From Paraburkholderia hayleyella (GTDB lineage Bacteria; Pseudomonadota; Gammaproteobacteria; Burkholderiales; Burkholderiaceae): 64,000 nucleotides of DNA. The DNA is taken from positions 1,054,001 through 1,118,000 of the forward strand of contig NZ_QPES01000001.1 of the NCBI RefSeq assembly GCF_009455685.1, written 5' to 3'. Below, piece by piece: positions 1-7,963 of this stretch. The notes beneath the pieces were generated by a model. That model saw only the letters and a list, made by a program, of their open reading frames with translations. It was not told where the DNA came from and made no database searches. Every line of letters starts with the position of its first letter. The first letter of the stretch is position 1. The position numbers were made by a program, and so were the translations under genes.

Positions 1-554
1 TGCTGGCGGGCATTGGGCCTTTGCGCGATGCCGCATGCGAGGAGGTGAGCGAGCTCTCGGTGCAGTATCGGCGCAGTCCGTTGACGCTGGAGCGAGCGCT
101 CGATGGCGGCCCACGCGCTGGCGAACGCGCACCCGATGCCATGGTGCATGTCCTTGATGGGCCGCTCGGCACCGCGCCGGGACATGGCCGCCTGTATGAG
201 CTGCACGATCCGGCGTTCTTCTCGCTCTGGCTGCTGCTGGCGCCAACGCCGGAGGAGGTGTCCGAGGGGGCCTTTACCACATCCGCTGGCGCTGCCATGG
301 AGGCTACATGGCAGCGCCAGAGCGGCGAACTCTCGCAGCGGTTGTCCGGAGCGTTGCGAGTCTGGTGCGTGACGGATGGGCTGGAAGAGGGCGTGCCGTC
401 CTTGACGCAGGCTTACGGCCAGACGCGTCCGGCGTTCTATTTGTTGCGTCCCGATGGTTATGTGTGCGCGCGCGGCCACCTGGGCGATGATCTGGAGGCC
501 CTGTTGCGCCATAGCGAAGCATGGTTCGCGGCCCCGCTGCCCGCCGCGGGCTGA
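1..554 (+). CDS. FAD-dependent aromatic-ring monooxygenase, C-terminal part (5' truncated by window edge)
   Basis: The reading frame is already open at base 3 and continues to TGA at 552-554, so only about 183 C-terminal residues are visible. They show the end of the FAD domain (the RAGERAPDA motif that precedes the C-terminal domain in the PheA/TfdB/PHBH flavoprotein hydroxylases), then a thioredoxin-like C-terminal domain ending in a segment like RPAFYLLRPDGYVCARG, which is typical of that domain. Members hydroxylate phenolic or polyketide rings using NAD(P)H and O2. The substrate cannot be told because the FAD-binding half is missing. It converges on the formate dehydrogenase operon and is not part of it. 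Confidence 0.75.
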   Translation, partial: LAGIGPLRDAACEEVSELSVQYRRSPLTLERALDGGPRAGERAPDAMVHVLDGPLGTAPGHGRLYELHDPAFFSLWLLLAPTPEEVSEGAFTTSAGAAMEATWQRQSGELSQRLSGALRVWCVTDGLEEGVPSLTQAYGQTRPAFYLLRPDGYVCARGHLGDDLEALLRHSEAWFAAPLPAAG

Positions 555-559
555 TCCCG

Positions 560-614
560 CACGTGATGGGCACATGATGGGCACATGATCGGCACATGAT
601 CGGCACGTGATGCC
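560..614. repeat. Five tandem copies of an 11-bp unit
   Basis: Five consecutive 11-bp units of the form CACATGATSGG (cacgtgatggg, cacatgatggg, cacatgatcgg, cacatgatcgg, cacgtgatgcc) fill the gap between two convergent genes. Each contains CACATG or CACGTG. There is no obvious hairpin with a T-tract, so it is not a classical terminator. Confidence 0.85.
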
Positions 615-637
615 GTATGCCGTGATGGGCGTCTGAT

Positions 638-874
638 TCAGGCGGCCGGTGTCAGTTCGGCCCGGTACTTCAGCAGCGCCTCACGCACGGGGCCGGAGAG
701 CGCGGCCGCGTGTTCCGGCAGGTCCAGCGTGGCGAGCAAGGCGCGCCGCATGCGCGGCTCCCAGAAGCGGCGAATATGATCGGCAATGCCCTCGAGCGCT
801 TCGTCGTGCCCGGGCAGCGAGGCGAAAAAATCGCCGATCTGGTTCGCCATGCCGATCAGGTTGTCTTCATTCAT
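638..874 (-). CDS. fdsD: NAD-dependent formate dehydrogenase, delta subunit
   Basis: This 78-residue protein matches the small FdsD family in its MANQIGDFFASLP start and in the later IADHIRRFWEPRMR stretch. FdsD is needed for assembly or activity of the molybdenum formate dehydrogenase in related bacteria, but it binds no cofactor itself. The ATG at 874 is chosen because family members begin just before the LIxMANxIG motif; in-frame ATGs at 883 and 901 are also possible. It overlaps the end of fdsA by 8 bases, which suggests translational coupling. It is the last gene of the operon visible here. Confidence 0.85.
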   Translation of the reverse strand: MNEDNLIGMANQIGDFFASLPGHDEALEGIADHIRRFWEPRMRRALLATLDLPEHAAALSGPVREALLKYRAELTPAA

Positions 875-3818
875 GACGCTCATCCGCGGTTTCGTGTCCA
901 TCAGGCTCTGTTTGCGCGAGGCGCAGCAAGCCCAACTGTTCGGTATTGAAGCGTGAATAATCCCGTTGCCATTGCGAGGGCTGTTCGACCGGCATCACCT
1001 GCACAGCGGTGACCTTGTATTCCGGGCAGTTGGTGGCCCAGTCGGAGCTATCGGTGGTGATCACATTCGCGCCTGATTCAGGAAAATGAAACGTCGTATA
1101 GACCACCCCTGGCTGCATGCGCTCCGTGAGCTTCGCGCGCAGCACGGTGTAACCCGCGCGTGATTCGATGCCTACCCAGTCGTTGTTTTTGATGCCGCGT
1201 TCTGCGGCATCGTGGGGATGCAACTCGAGTCGGTCTTCGTCGTGCCAGCGGGAGTTTTCGGTGCGGCGCGTCTGTGCCCCGACGTTGTACTGCGACAGGA
1301 TGCGCCCGGTCGTCAGCAGCAGCGGAAAGCGCCGCGTGATTTTTTCGGGCGAGGCGATGAACTGGGTGATGACAAACTTGCCGAGGCCGCGTGCGAAAGT
1401 GTCGATGTGCATCGTGGGCGTGCCTTGCGGCGCGCTGTCATTGCAGGGCCATTGCAGGCTGCCGAGCGCGTCGAGCTTCGCATACGAGACGCCCTGAAAG
1501 CTCGGCGTGAGGCGTGCGATCTCAGCCATGATCGCGCTGGGGTGAGCGTAATCCATCTCATAACCGAGCGCGCGTGCCAGCCGCAATGTGACTTCCCAGT
1601 CGGCCAGGCCCGCGAGAGGCGGCATCACGCGGCGCACGCGCGAAATGCGGCGCTCCGCGTTGGTGAAGGTGCCGTCTTTCTCAAGAAACGACGCGCCCGG
1701 TAAAAATACATGCGCGTACTTCGCGGTTTCGTTCAGGAAAATATCCTGCACGACGAGGCATTCCATGGCCGAGAGCGCCGCGGCCACGTGATGCGTATTG
1801 GGATCGGACTGCACGATGTCTTCGCCCTGGCAATACAGGCCGAGGAAGCTGCCATGCAGCGCCGCATCGAACATGTTCGGAATGCGCAAGCCCGGCTCGG
1901 GTTGAATCGTGGCCTGCCAGGCATCTTCGAATAACGCGCGGGTGGCTGCATCGCCGATGTGGCGATAGCCGGGCAGCTCGTGGGGAAACGAGCCCATGTC
2001 GCACGAACCTTGCACGTTGTTCTGGCCGCGCAACGGGTTGACGCCCACGCCTTCGCGCCCGAGATTGCCTGTTGCCATCGCCAGGTTGGCGATGCCCATC
2101 ACCATGGTCGAGCCCTGGGCATGTTCGGTGACCCCCAGGCCGTAGTAGATCGCCGCATTGCCGCCCGTGGCGTAGAGCCGGGCCGCCGCGCGCACCTGCT
2201 GGGCACTCACGCCGGTGAGGCCGGCCGTGGCTTCGGGGGCGTTTTCGGGCCGCGCGGCGAAGGCGCGCCAGTCAGCGAAGGCGCGCGGCTCGCAGCGGCG
2301 GGCGATAAACGCTTCGTCCAGCAGGCCTTCAGTCACGATCACATGAGCGAGGGCATTGACGATGGCGACGTTGGTGCCGGGCCGCAGTTGCAGATGGTGT
2401 GACGCCTGCACATGCGGGCTCTCGACCAGATCGATCCGGCGCGGGTCGATCACGATCAGCTTCGCGCCCTGGCGCACCCGGCGCTTCAGGCGGGAGGCGA
2501 AAACCGGATGGCCATCCGTGGGATTCGCACCGATCACCATGATGACGTCGGCCTTTTCGACAGAGGCGAAGGTCTGTGTGCCCGCGGATTCGCCGAGTGT
2601 GGTTTTGAGGCCATAGCCTGTCGGCGAATGACAGACGCGAGCGCAGGTATCGACGTTGTTGTTGCCAAACGCGGCGCGCACAAGCTTTTGCACGAGCCAG
2701 GTCTCTTCGTTGGTGCAGCGCGAGGAGGTGATGCCGCCAATCGAATCGCGTCCGTGTCTGGCCTGAATGCGGCGGAACTCGCTGGCCGCGTGGCCCAGGG
2801 CCTCGTCCCAGCTGACTTCGCGCCAGGGGTCGGTGATTTTCGCGCGAATCATGGGTTTTGTGATGCGGTCCCGGTGCGTGGCATAGCCCCAGGCAAAGCG
2901 GCCCTTCACACAGGCGTGGCCTTCATTGGCCTGGCCGTTTTTGTGCGGCACCATGCGCACGACCTGGCTGCCTTTCATCTGCGCTTCGAAGGCGCAGCCC
3001 ACGCCGCAGTAAGCACAGGTGGTGACGACCGAATGTTCGGCCTGCCCGAGCATCACGATGCTTTTTTCCTGCAGCGTGGCGGTGGGGCAAGCCGCCACGC
3101 ATGCGCCACAGGAGACGCATTCGGACTCCATGAACGGCTGGTTTTCGCTGGCTGCAACGCGTGATTCAAAACCTCGTCCGGCGATGGTGAGTGCGAAGGT
3201 CCCCTGGGTTTCTTCGCAGGCGCGCACGCAACGGTTGCAGACGATGCACTTCGCGGGATCGTAGGTGAAGTACGGATTGGATTCGTCTTTCTGTGCCTGC
3301 AGATGGTTCGCGCCGCCGAAGCCATAACGCACTTCGCGCAGCCCGGTCACGCCTGCCATGTCCTGCAGTTCGCAATCGCCATTGGCCGGACAGGTCAGGC
3401 AGTCGAGCGGGTGATCGGAAATGTAGAGCTCCATCACGTTGCGCCGCAGCGCCTGTAGACGCTCGCTCTGGGTGCGCACTTTCATGCCGGCTTCGACGGG
3501 CGTCGTGCAGGATGCGGGATAACCGCGCTTGCCTTCGATTTCGACCAGACATAGACGGCACGAGCCGAACGGTTCGAGTGAATCGGTGGCGCACAGCCTG
3601 GGCACATTCACCCCGGCTTCGATTGCCGCGCGCATCACCGAGGTGCCGGCCGCGACGCTCACGCAATGGCCGTCGATCTCGAGTGTGATGCCAGTTGCGC
3701 CTTCGCGCGGTGGGGTGCCGTAATCGGTTGTGTCGAAGGGCGCGCGCGCCGTGCTGCGGCAGGCGCACGCGGCAGAACCGCACGCGCCGGGAGCGGAGGT
3801 GGGAAAGGTATCGGACAT
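867..3818 (-). CDS. fdsA: NAD-dependent formate dehydrogenase, alpha (catalytic) subunit
   Basis: This 983-residue subunit oxidises formate to CO2 at a bis-MGD molybdenum centre in the cytoplasm. Visible cofactor sites in order: a [2Fe-2S] ferredoxin domain (C76, C87, C90, C104), a His-Cys3 [4Fe-4S] site (H136, C140, C143, C149), two ferredoxin clusters (C191-C201 and C234-C244) and the [4Fe-4S] of the molybdopterin domain (C268, C271, C275, C303). The predicted Mo ligand is C396 in ARVCHSPT, so this is a cysteine enzyme, not a selenocysteine enzyme. The C-terminal half is a molybdopterin oxidoreductase plus dinucleotide-binding domain. It starts 14 bases after fdsB. Length and layout match the soluble Cupriavidus/Rhodobacter type. 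Confidence 0.95.
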   Translation of the reverse strand: MSDTFPTSAPGACGSAACACRSTARAPFDTTDYGTPPREGATGITLEIDGHCVSVAAGTSVMRAAIEAGVNVPRLCATDSLEPFGSCRLCLVEIEGKRGYPASCTTPVEAGMKVRTQSERLQALRRNVMELYISDHPLDCLTCPANGDCELQDMAGVTGLREVRYGFGGANHLQAQKDESNPYFTYDPAKCIVCNRCVRACEETQGTFALTIAGRGFESRVAASENQPFMESECVSCGACVAACPTATLQEKSIVMLGQAEHSVVTTCAYCGVGCAFEAQMKGSQVVRMVPHKNGQANEGHACVKGRFAWGYATHRDRITKPMIRAKITDPWREVSWDEALGHAASEFRRIQARHGRDSIGGITSSRCTNEETWLVQKLVRAAFGNNNVDTCARVCHSPTGYGLKTTLGESAGTQTFASVEKADVIMVIGANPTDGHPVFASRLKRRVRQGAKLIVIDPRRIDLVESPHVQASHHLQLRPGTNVAIVNALAHVIVTEGLLDEAFIARRCEPRAFADWRAFAARPENAPEATAGLTGVSAQQVRAAARLYATGGNAAIYYGLGVTEHAQGSTMVMGIANLAMATGNLGREGVGVNPLRGQNNVQGSCDMGSFPHELPGYRHIGDAATRALFEDAWQATIQPEPGLRIPNMFDAALHGSFLGLYCQGEDIVQSDPNTHHVAAALSAMECLVVQDIFLNETAKYAHVFLPGASFLEKDGTFTNAERRISRVRRVMPPLAGLADWEVTLRLARALGYEMDYAHPSAIMAEIARLTPSFQGVSYAKLDALGSLQWPCNDSAPQGTPTMHIDTFARGLGKFVITQFIASPEKITRRFPLLLTTGRILSQYNVGAQTRRTENSRWHDEDRLELHPHDAAERGIKNNDWVGIESRAGYTVLRAKLTERMQPGVVYTTFHFPESGANVITTDSSDWATNCPEYKVTAVQVMPVEQPSQWQRDYSRFNTEQLGLLRLAQTEPDGHETADERHE

Positions 3819-3832
3819 GCGGGGCTCCAGGG

Positions 3833-5413
3833 TCAGGCGGCTGCGGCGTCAGGTGATGTGCCGGATGCGGTGCGGGCCGCAGCATCGAGACCGAAATCTT
3901 CGGGATAGTGTTCGAGTGCCGAGAGCACCGGATAAGGCGTCATGCCGCCCATGGCGCACAGCGAGCCTGCCATCATCGTGTCGCACAGGTCGCGCAAGAG
4001 TTGCACCTGACGGGCAGAGGTGTCGCCCTGGCGAATCCGTGCGATGACTTCGACGCCGCGCGTCGAGCCGATGCGGCATGGGGTGCATTTGCCGCAGGAT
4101 TCGAGCGCGCAAAAATGCATTGCGTATTGGGCAAGCTCGGCGAGATCGGCCGTATCGTCGTGAACCACAATGCCGCCGTGGCCAACCACCGCACCGATTG
4201 CGCCATAGGCCTCGTAATCGAGCGGAATGTCCCACTGCGCTGGCGGCACATAGGTGCCTAGCGGGCCGCCGACCTGAACTGCGCGTATGGGCCGCCCGCT
4301 GGCGCTGCCGCCGCCATAGGTAAAAAGCAGTTCGCGCAAGGTGACGCCGAAAGCCCGTTCGACCAGCCCGCCCTGGCGCACGTTGCCCGCAAGCTGAAAC
4401 GGCAGCGTGCCACGCGAGCGGCCCATGCCGAAATCGCGGTAAAACGCCGCGCCGCGCGCAAAGATGACCGGCACCGTGGCGAGGGTGATGACGTTGTTGA
4501 TGACGGTGGGTTGTCCATGCAGGCCCACCAGCGCAGGTACCGGCGGCTTGGCGCGGACGATGCCGCGCTTGCCTTCGAGCGATTCGAGCAGTGCGGTTTC
4601 TTCGCCGCACACGTAAGCGCCCGCGCCTTTGGCTACCTGCAACTCGAAGTGGTGCGCCGAACCCAGCACGCGCTCGCCGAGCCAGCCTGCCGCGCGGGCC
4701 TGGGCGAGCGCGGCTTCGAGGGTGGCGATGGCGTGGGGATATTCGCTGCGCACGTAGAGGTAACCCCGCGTTGCGCCGGTGACGACCCCCGCGATCACCA
4801 TGCCTTCGATCAGCGCGAACGGATCGCTTTCCATGATGAGGCGATCGGAGAACGTGCCGGAGTCGCCTTCATCGGCATTGCAGACGATGTATTTTTGTGC
4901 CGCCGTCGCCTCGCGCACGGTGCGCCATTTGATGCCCGTGGGGAACGCTGCGCCGCCGCGGCCACGCAAACCCGATTCGATCAGGGCTTCACAGGCGGCC
5001 TTGCCATCCATGGCGAGCGCCTGTTTCAGGCCGTTCAGGCCCTCGTGTGCCAGATAGTCGTCGAGCGAGAGCGGATCGGTGAGGCCGATGCGCGCGAAAG
5101 TGAGCCGCTGCTGCTGCTTTAAATAGGGCAAGTCGTCGACCACGCCGACGCAGCGCGGATGCGCGCCGCCTGTCAGAAAACCGGCGTCGAACAGCGCGCC
5201 GATGTCATCGGCTTCGAGGTTGGCGTAACCGATGCGCCCGCCTGGCGTGACGACTTCGAGCAGCGGTTCGAGCCAGAGCAGCCCGCGCGAGCCATTGCGT
5301 ACCAGATCGAGTGGCATGCCACGCCGCGCGGCTTCGCGGACGAGCGTGGCCGCGAGGGCATCCGCGCCGAGCGCCAGCGCGGATGAATCGCGGGGAAGAT
5401 AGACGCGTGTCAT
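3833..5413 (-). CDS. fdsB: NAD-dependent formate dehydrogenase, beta (NADH/FMN) subunit
   Basis: This 526-residue NuoF-like subunit passes electrons from the Fe-S chain through FMN to NAD+. An N-terminal thioredoxin-like segment (about 1-110) precedes the FMN/NAD domain, with the glycine-rich LRGRGGAAFPTG motif at 149-160. The C-terminal [4Fe-4S] ligands are C440, C443, C446 (SCGKCTPC) and C486. Its ATG overlaps the fdsG stop codon (ATGA), so the two are probably translationally coupled. It forms a complex with fdsG, fdsA and fdsD. Confidence 0.95.
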   Translation of the reverse strand: MTRVYLPRDSSALALGADALAATLVREAARRGMPLDLVRNGSRGLLWLEPLLEVVTPGGRIGYANLEADDIGALFDAGFLTGGAHPRCVGVVDDLPYLKQQQRLTFARIGLTDPLSLDDYLAHEGLNGLKQALAMDGKAACEALIESGLRGRGGAAFPTGIKWRTVREATAAQKYIVCNADEGDSGTFSDRLIMESDPFALIEGMVIAGVVTGATRGYLYVRSEYPHAIATLEAALAQARAAGWLGERVLGSAHHFELQVAKGAGAYVCGEETALLESLEGKRGIVRAKPPVPALVGLHGQPTVINNVITLATVPVIFARGAAFYRDFGMGRSRGTLPFQLAGNVRQGGLVERAFGVTLRELLFTYGGGSASGRPIRAVQVGGPLGTYVPPAQWDIPLDYEAYGAIGAVVGHGGIVVHDDTADLAELAQYAMHFCALESCGKCTPCRIGSTRGVEVIARIRQGDTSARQVQLLRDLCDTMMAGSLCAMGGMTPYPVLSALEHYPEDFGLDAAARTASGTSPDAAAA

Positions 5414-5913
5414 GCGCCCTCTCCGGTGTGCGGTGCGCTGTCGCGCTCAGCGGCGAGCAGCGCGGTGAATTTTTGTGCGGTGACTTTGGCGTGCAGCGTG
5501 CCGTTGAGGGTCATGGCCGGCGCCAGCGCGCACTGGCCGAGGCAGTAGACCGATTCAAGGCCCAACGCTGGATTGCCCGAAGTGTCGAAGCGCTGGCCGG
5601 TGCAGGCTTCGATATGCGCCGAGAGCGCTTCGACCCCCATGCTGCGACATGCTTCGGCGCGGCATAGCTGGATCGTGAGGGCCGGGGGCGGTTGCGTGCG
5701 GAAGTGGTGATAGTAGGTCAGCACGCCATGCACTTCGGCGCGCGACAGGTTGAGCGCCTGTGCCAGCGGCGCGACGGCGCTGGGTGGCACATAGCCGGTT
5801 TCATCCTGAATGGCGTGCAAGACGGCTAGCAATGAGCGGCCAGGCTGCGCATGACGCCGCACCAGTTCCACGGCAGATACGGATGACGTGGCAAGGACAG
5901 GGGTTTCGGTCAA
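5410..5913 (-). CDS. fdsG: NAD-dependent formate dehydrogenase, gamma subunit
   Basis: This 167-residue NuoE-like thioredoxin-fold protein carries one [2Fe-2S] cluster with the C-x4-C plus C-x3-C pattern (C84, C89, C124, C128). It is the first gene of the operon. The start appears to be a TTG at 5911-5913: a strong GGAGG lies about 9 bases upstream and no ATG with a ribosome site is near, while the family's N-terminal helices begin shortly after this codon. The promoter region is shared with the divergent regulator starting at 6062. Confidence 0.93.
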   Translation of the reverse strand: MTETPVLATSSVSAVELVRRHAQPGRSLLAVLHAIQDETGYVPPSAVAPLAQALNLSRAEVHGVLTYYHHFRTQPPPALTIQLCRAEACRSMGVEALSAHIEACTGQRFDTSGNPALGLESVYCLGQCALAPAMTLNGTLHAKVTAQKFTALLAAERDSAPHTGEGA

Positions 5914-5937
5914 CGTGGGGTTCCTCCAGCGTTTCTA

Positions 5938-5955
5938 TATGCATTTTTGTGCATA
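5938..5955. promoter_or_regulatory. Palindromic operator candidate for the fds operon
   Basis: A perfect inverted repeat TATGCA-N6-TGCATA lies 25-42 bases upstream of the fdsG start, inside the 148-bp divergent gap. On the fds strand it overlaps a possible -10 region. It is the best candidate binding site for the adjacent ModE/LysR-like regulator, but the assignment is inferred from position and symmetry only. Confidence 0.45.
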
Positions 5956-6061
5956 ATGTGCGCTGCGCTGTTTTTGTTGATTGAATGCAGTTATTGACGG
6001 CAATTAGAGCGAAAGATAGGCGGCCGGAGCGGCTTGCGCAATAGGAACTCATTCAACATAT

Positions 6062-7147
6062 ATGATCCAGATCGAATGCGCCGTACACCTGCTGGTGCGT
6101 GGCGAGCACGGCGACACGGCCAGCCTGACCGATCTCATCCCGCTGCTGATGCTGGTCGAAGAAACCGGCAGCATCGCGCAAGCGGCGGTGCTTAAGGGTT
6201 TGTCCTACCGGCATGCGTGGGGTGTGCTGCGTGAAATCGAGGCGTCTCTGGGCGCCCCGCTGATCGAAAAAACCCGCGGGCGCGGCTCGGTACTCTCCGC
6301 GCTGGGGGCCGCGGTGTTGCGTGCACAGCGGCTAGCGCACGAACGGCTGGATGGCGGTCTGCAGACCCTGGCCCATGAAGTCGCGGCTGATCTGAACCGC
6401 TGTGTTCAACCCCTGCAAGCACTTGGGGCCGAAGTCCGGATACACGCGTCGCATGGTTATGCGGTGGCGGCACTGGTGAGTGCCCTGAGCGCGCAGGGGG
6501 TTCCGCTCGACATCAAATACCGCGATAGCGTCGACGCGGTCACCGCGCTGGCGCGCGGCGAATGTGATCTCGCGGGGTTTCATCTGCCACGCGGCGAATT
6601 TCGCGCCGCGTGCGCTGCAACCTGCTGGCGCTGGCTAGACCCGCAACGTCATGTGCTGATTCATCTCACGCGGCGCAAACAGGGGCTGTTTCTGGCGCCA
6701 GGCAATCCCAAAGGCGTGAGCGGGCTGGAAGACCTCGCGCGCCAGGATATCCGTTTTGTGAACCGCCAGCCGGGATCGGGCACCCGGATGCTGCTCGATC
6801 TTGCCTTGCGGCATGCCGGCATTGATCCGGCGCAGGTCAATGCTTATGCCTCGACCGAACTGACGCATTCGGCGATTGCCGCGTTCGTAGCCAGCGGCAT
6901 GGCGGATGTGGGGTTTGGCGTGGAGCCCGCGGCGCATCACTTCGGCCTCGGTTTTATTCCGATTGTCGACGAGGATTATTACTTCGCCTGCGAGCGCGAT
7001 GCGCTGGCGCACGGTGCGCTGGCGAAGGTGCGGGAGGTGATGCGCGCGGCAGCGTTCCGGCACAGCGTGGCGCAACTGGCGGGTTATGAGCCGCATGACT
7101 GCGGGGCGCTAGTGACGTGCGAGGCCGGGCTGGCGGGCGTGGGGTGA
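6062..7147 (+). CDS. ModE-like HTH regulator with periplasmic-binding-protein-like sensor domain
   Basis: This 361-residue protein has an N-terminal winged helix (about 20-100) of the ModE/LysR type, including the segment SIAQAAVLKGLSYRHAWGVL. A type-2 periplasmic-binding fold follows (about 125-345), with the characteristic NRQPGSGTRMLLD motif near 235. This architecture is common beside molybdoenzyme operons and is thought to sense a small oxyanion or formate-related ligand. It is divergent from fdsG and most likely controls that operon. The start ATG has only a weak AGGAA at a long distance (6043-6047). The effector is unknown. Confidence 0.8.
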   Translation: MIQIECAVHLLVRGEHGDTASLTDLIPLLMLVEETGSIAQAAVLKGLSYRHAWGVLREIEASLGAPLIEKTRGRGSVLSALGAAVLRAQRLAHERLDGGLQTLAHEVAADLNRCVQPLQALGAEVRIHASHGYAVAALVSALSAQGVPLDIKYRDSVDAVTALARGECDLAGFHLPRGEFRAACAATCWRWLDPQRHVLIHLTRRKQGLFLAPGNPKGVSGLEDLARQDIRFVNRQPGSGTRMLLDLALRHAGIDPAQVNAYASTELTHSAIAAFVASGMADVGFGVEPAAHHFGLGFIPIVDEDYYFACERDALAHGALAKVREVMRAAAFRHSVAQLAGYEPHDCGALVTCEAGLAGVG

Positions 7148-7173
7148 GGGGGTGATGAGGTGTCTGGCAACTG

Positions 7174-7209
7174 CTGCAAACCGTACTGCAAACCGTACTG
7201 CAAACCGTG
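7174..7209. repeat. Three tandem copies of a 12-bp unit
   Basis: CTGCAAACCGTA is repeated at 7174-7185 and 7186-7197, then occurs with a final G at 7198-7209. It sits in the 171-bp gap between the fds regulator and the small secreted-protein gene. No function can be assigned. Confidence 0.8.
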
Positions 7210-7318
7210 CGGATGGAGCAGACCCAAAAAGCACCGGCTGCGTGCGGCAGCCGATTGAGGTACGCTCTACGCCTTCTATTTCACCTTCATGGCACGGTTG
7301 TACGCCGTATCGAACGAC

Positions 7319-7582
7319 ATGAAACTGATCCATGCATGCGCCGCTGTGGCGGCAACCGGTGCGCTTTTCGGCGCAAGTTCAATCGCACTGGCACAAAATA
7401 CGCCTGGTGTGCCCGGCGGTATCCTGCAAGAGGAGTTCCGTCTGCAGGCGCATCCGCAGCTGCCTTTTGCGGCCTCGGCTCCTTCGGCGAAGTACCAGCA
7501 TGGCGCGCCCTCGGCTCGACGCCGCAAGGGTGATCTGGGCGATCCAGACGGCTGTAATCTCAAATGCCCGCAGGATGATTAA
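7319..7582 (+). CDS. Small secreted hypothetical protein
   Basis: An 87-residue product starting at the ATG at 7319 has a classical signal peptide: MKL, a hydrophobic Ala/Gly-rich core, and a likely cleavage after ALA-Q near residue 25. The mature part of about 60 residues begins NTPGVPGG. It has a basic run (ARRRKGD) and ends with two cysteines in DGCNLKCPQDD. No domain is recognised. An in-frame ATG 30 bases upstream would spoil the signal peptide. It stands alone between the fds regulator and the glycosylation cassette, which points the other way. Confidence 0.55.
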   Translation: MKLIHACAAVAATGALFGASSIALAQNTPGVPGGILQEEFRLQAHPQLPFAASAPSAKYQHGAPSARRRKGDLGDPDGCNLKCPQDD

Positions 7583-7696
7583 GCCGGTGCGATAAGCATG
7601 CGGTGAACAATGAGCAGTGAGCGCCGGGTGCCGCTGTCAGTTTCCTGTTACCCATGATGGTGACGCTTTGCGGCCGGTTCTTGCAGCCGGTTCCCG

Positions 7697-7963
7697 TTAA
7701 TGAGCGTCCACCTGCAAGTCCTCGATCTGTGCCGATGCCGCATCGCGGACCGTAATATAAAGCGTCCCCTCGCGCGCGCCCAACGGTATGGGCGCTGTTT
7801 CGACAAACGATTGATCTTCTGCGCGGCAAGCTACCAGGCGGTAATAAGGCGTGCCCACGTCCCAATTGATTTGGGCGATAAAAGCGCCTTTTTTCGATGG
7901 GCAATGCAGGTGCGCGCTGTAACGCACTTGTGTCGCTGGCGGCAGCGATAAAACGGTCAGCAC
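7697..7963 (-). pseudogene. C-terminal domain of the GT-C glycosyltransferase, separated by an in-frame amber stop
   Basis: These 88 codons continue in the same frame directly after the TAG (7964-7966) that ends the glycosyltransferase. The translation looks like a genuine beta-rich soluble domain (RYSAHLHCPSKKGAFIAQI, then NWDVGTPYYRLVAC, ending EDLQVDAH). The codon after the stop is GTG, but no ribosome site of its own is evident. The simplest reading is one protein of about 817 residues split by a CAG-to-TAG change. Independent translation from the GTG, or amber readthrough, cannot be excluded. Confidence 0.6.

Noticed and set aside
560..614. CRISPR array
   Set aside because: Units are 11 bp and contiguous, with no spacers; the same reasoning excludes the repeats at 7174 and 17426.
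2412..3164. Long open frame on the plus strand opposite fdsA
   Set aside because: It lies wholly antisense to a gene with all expected cofactor motifs; high GC makes such frames common.
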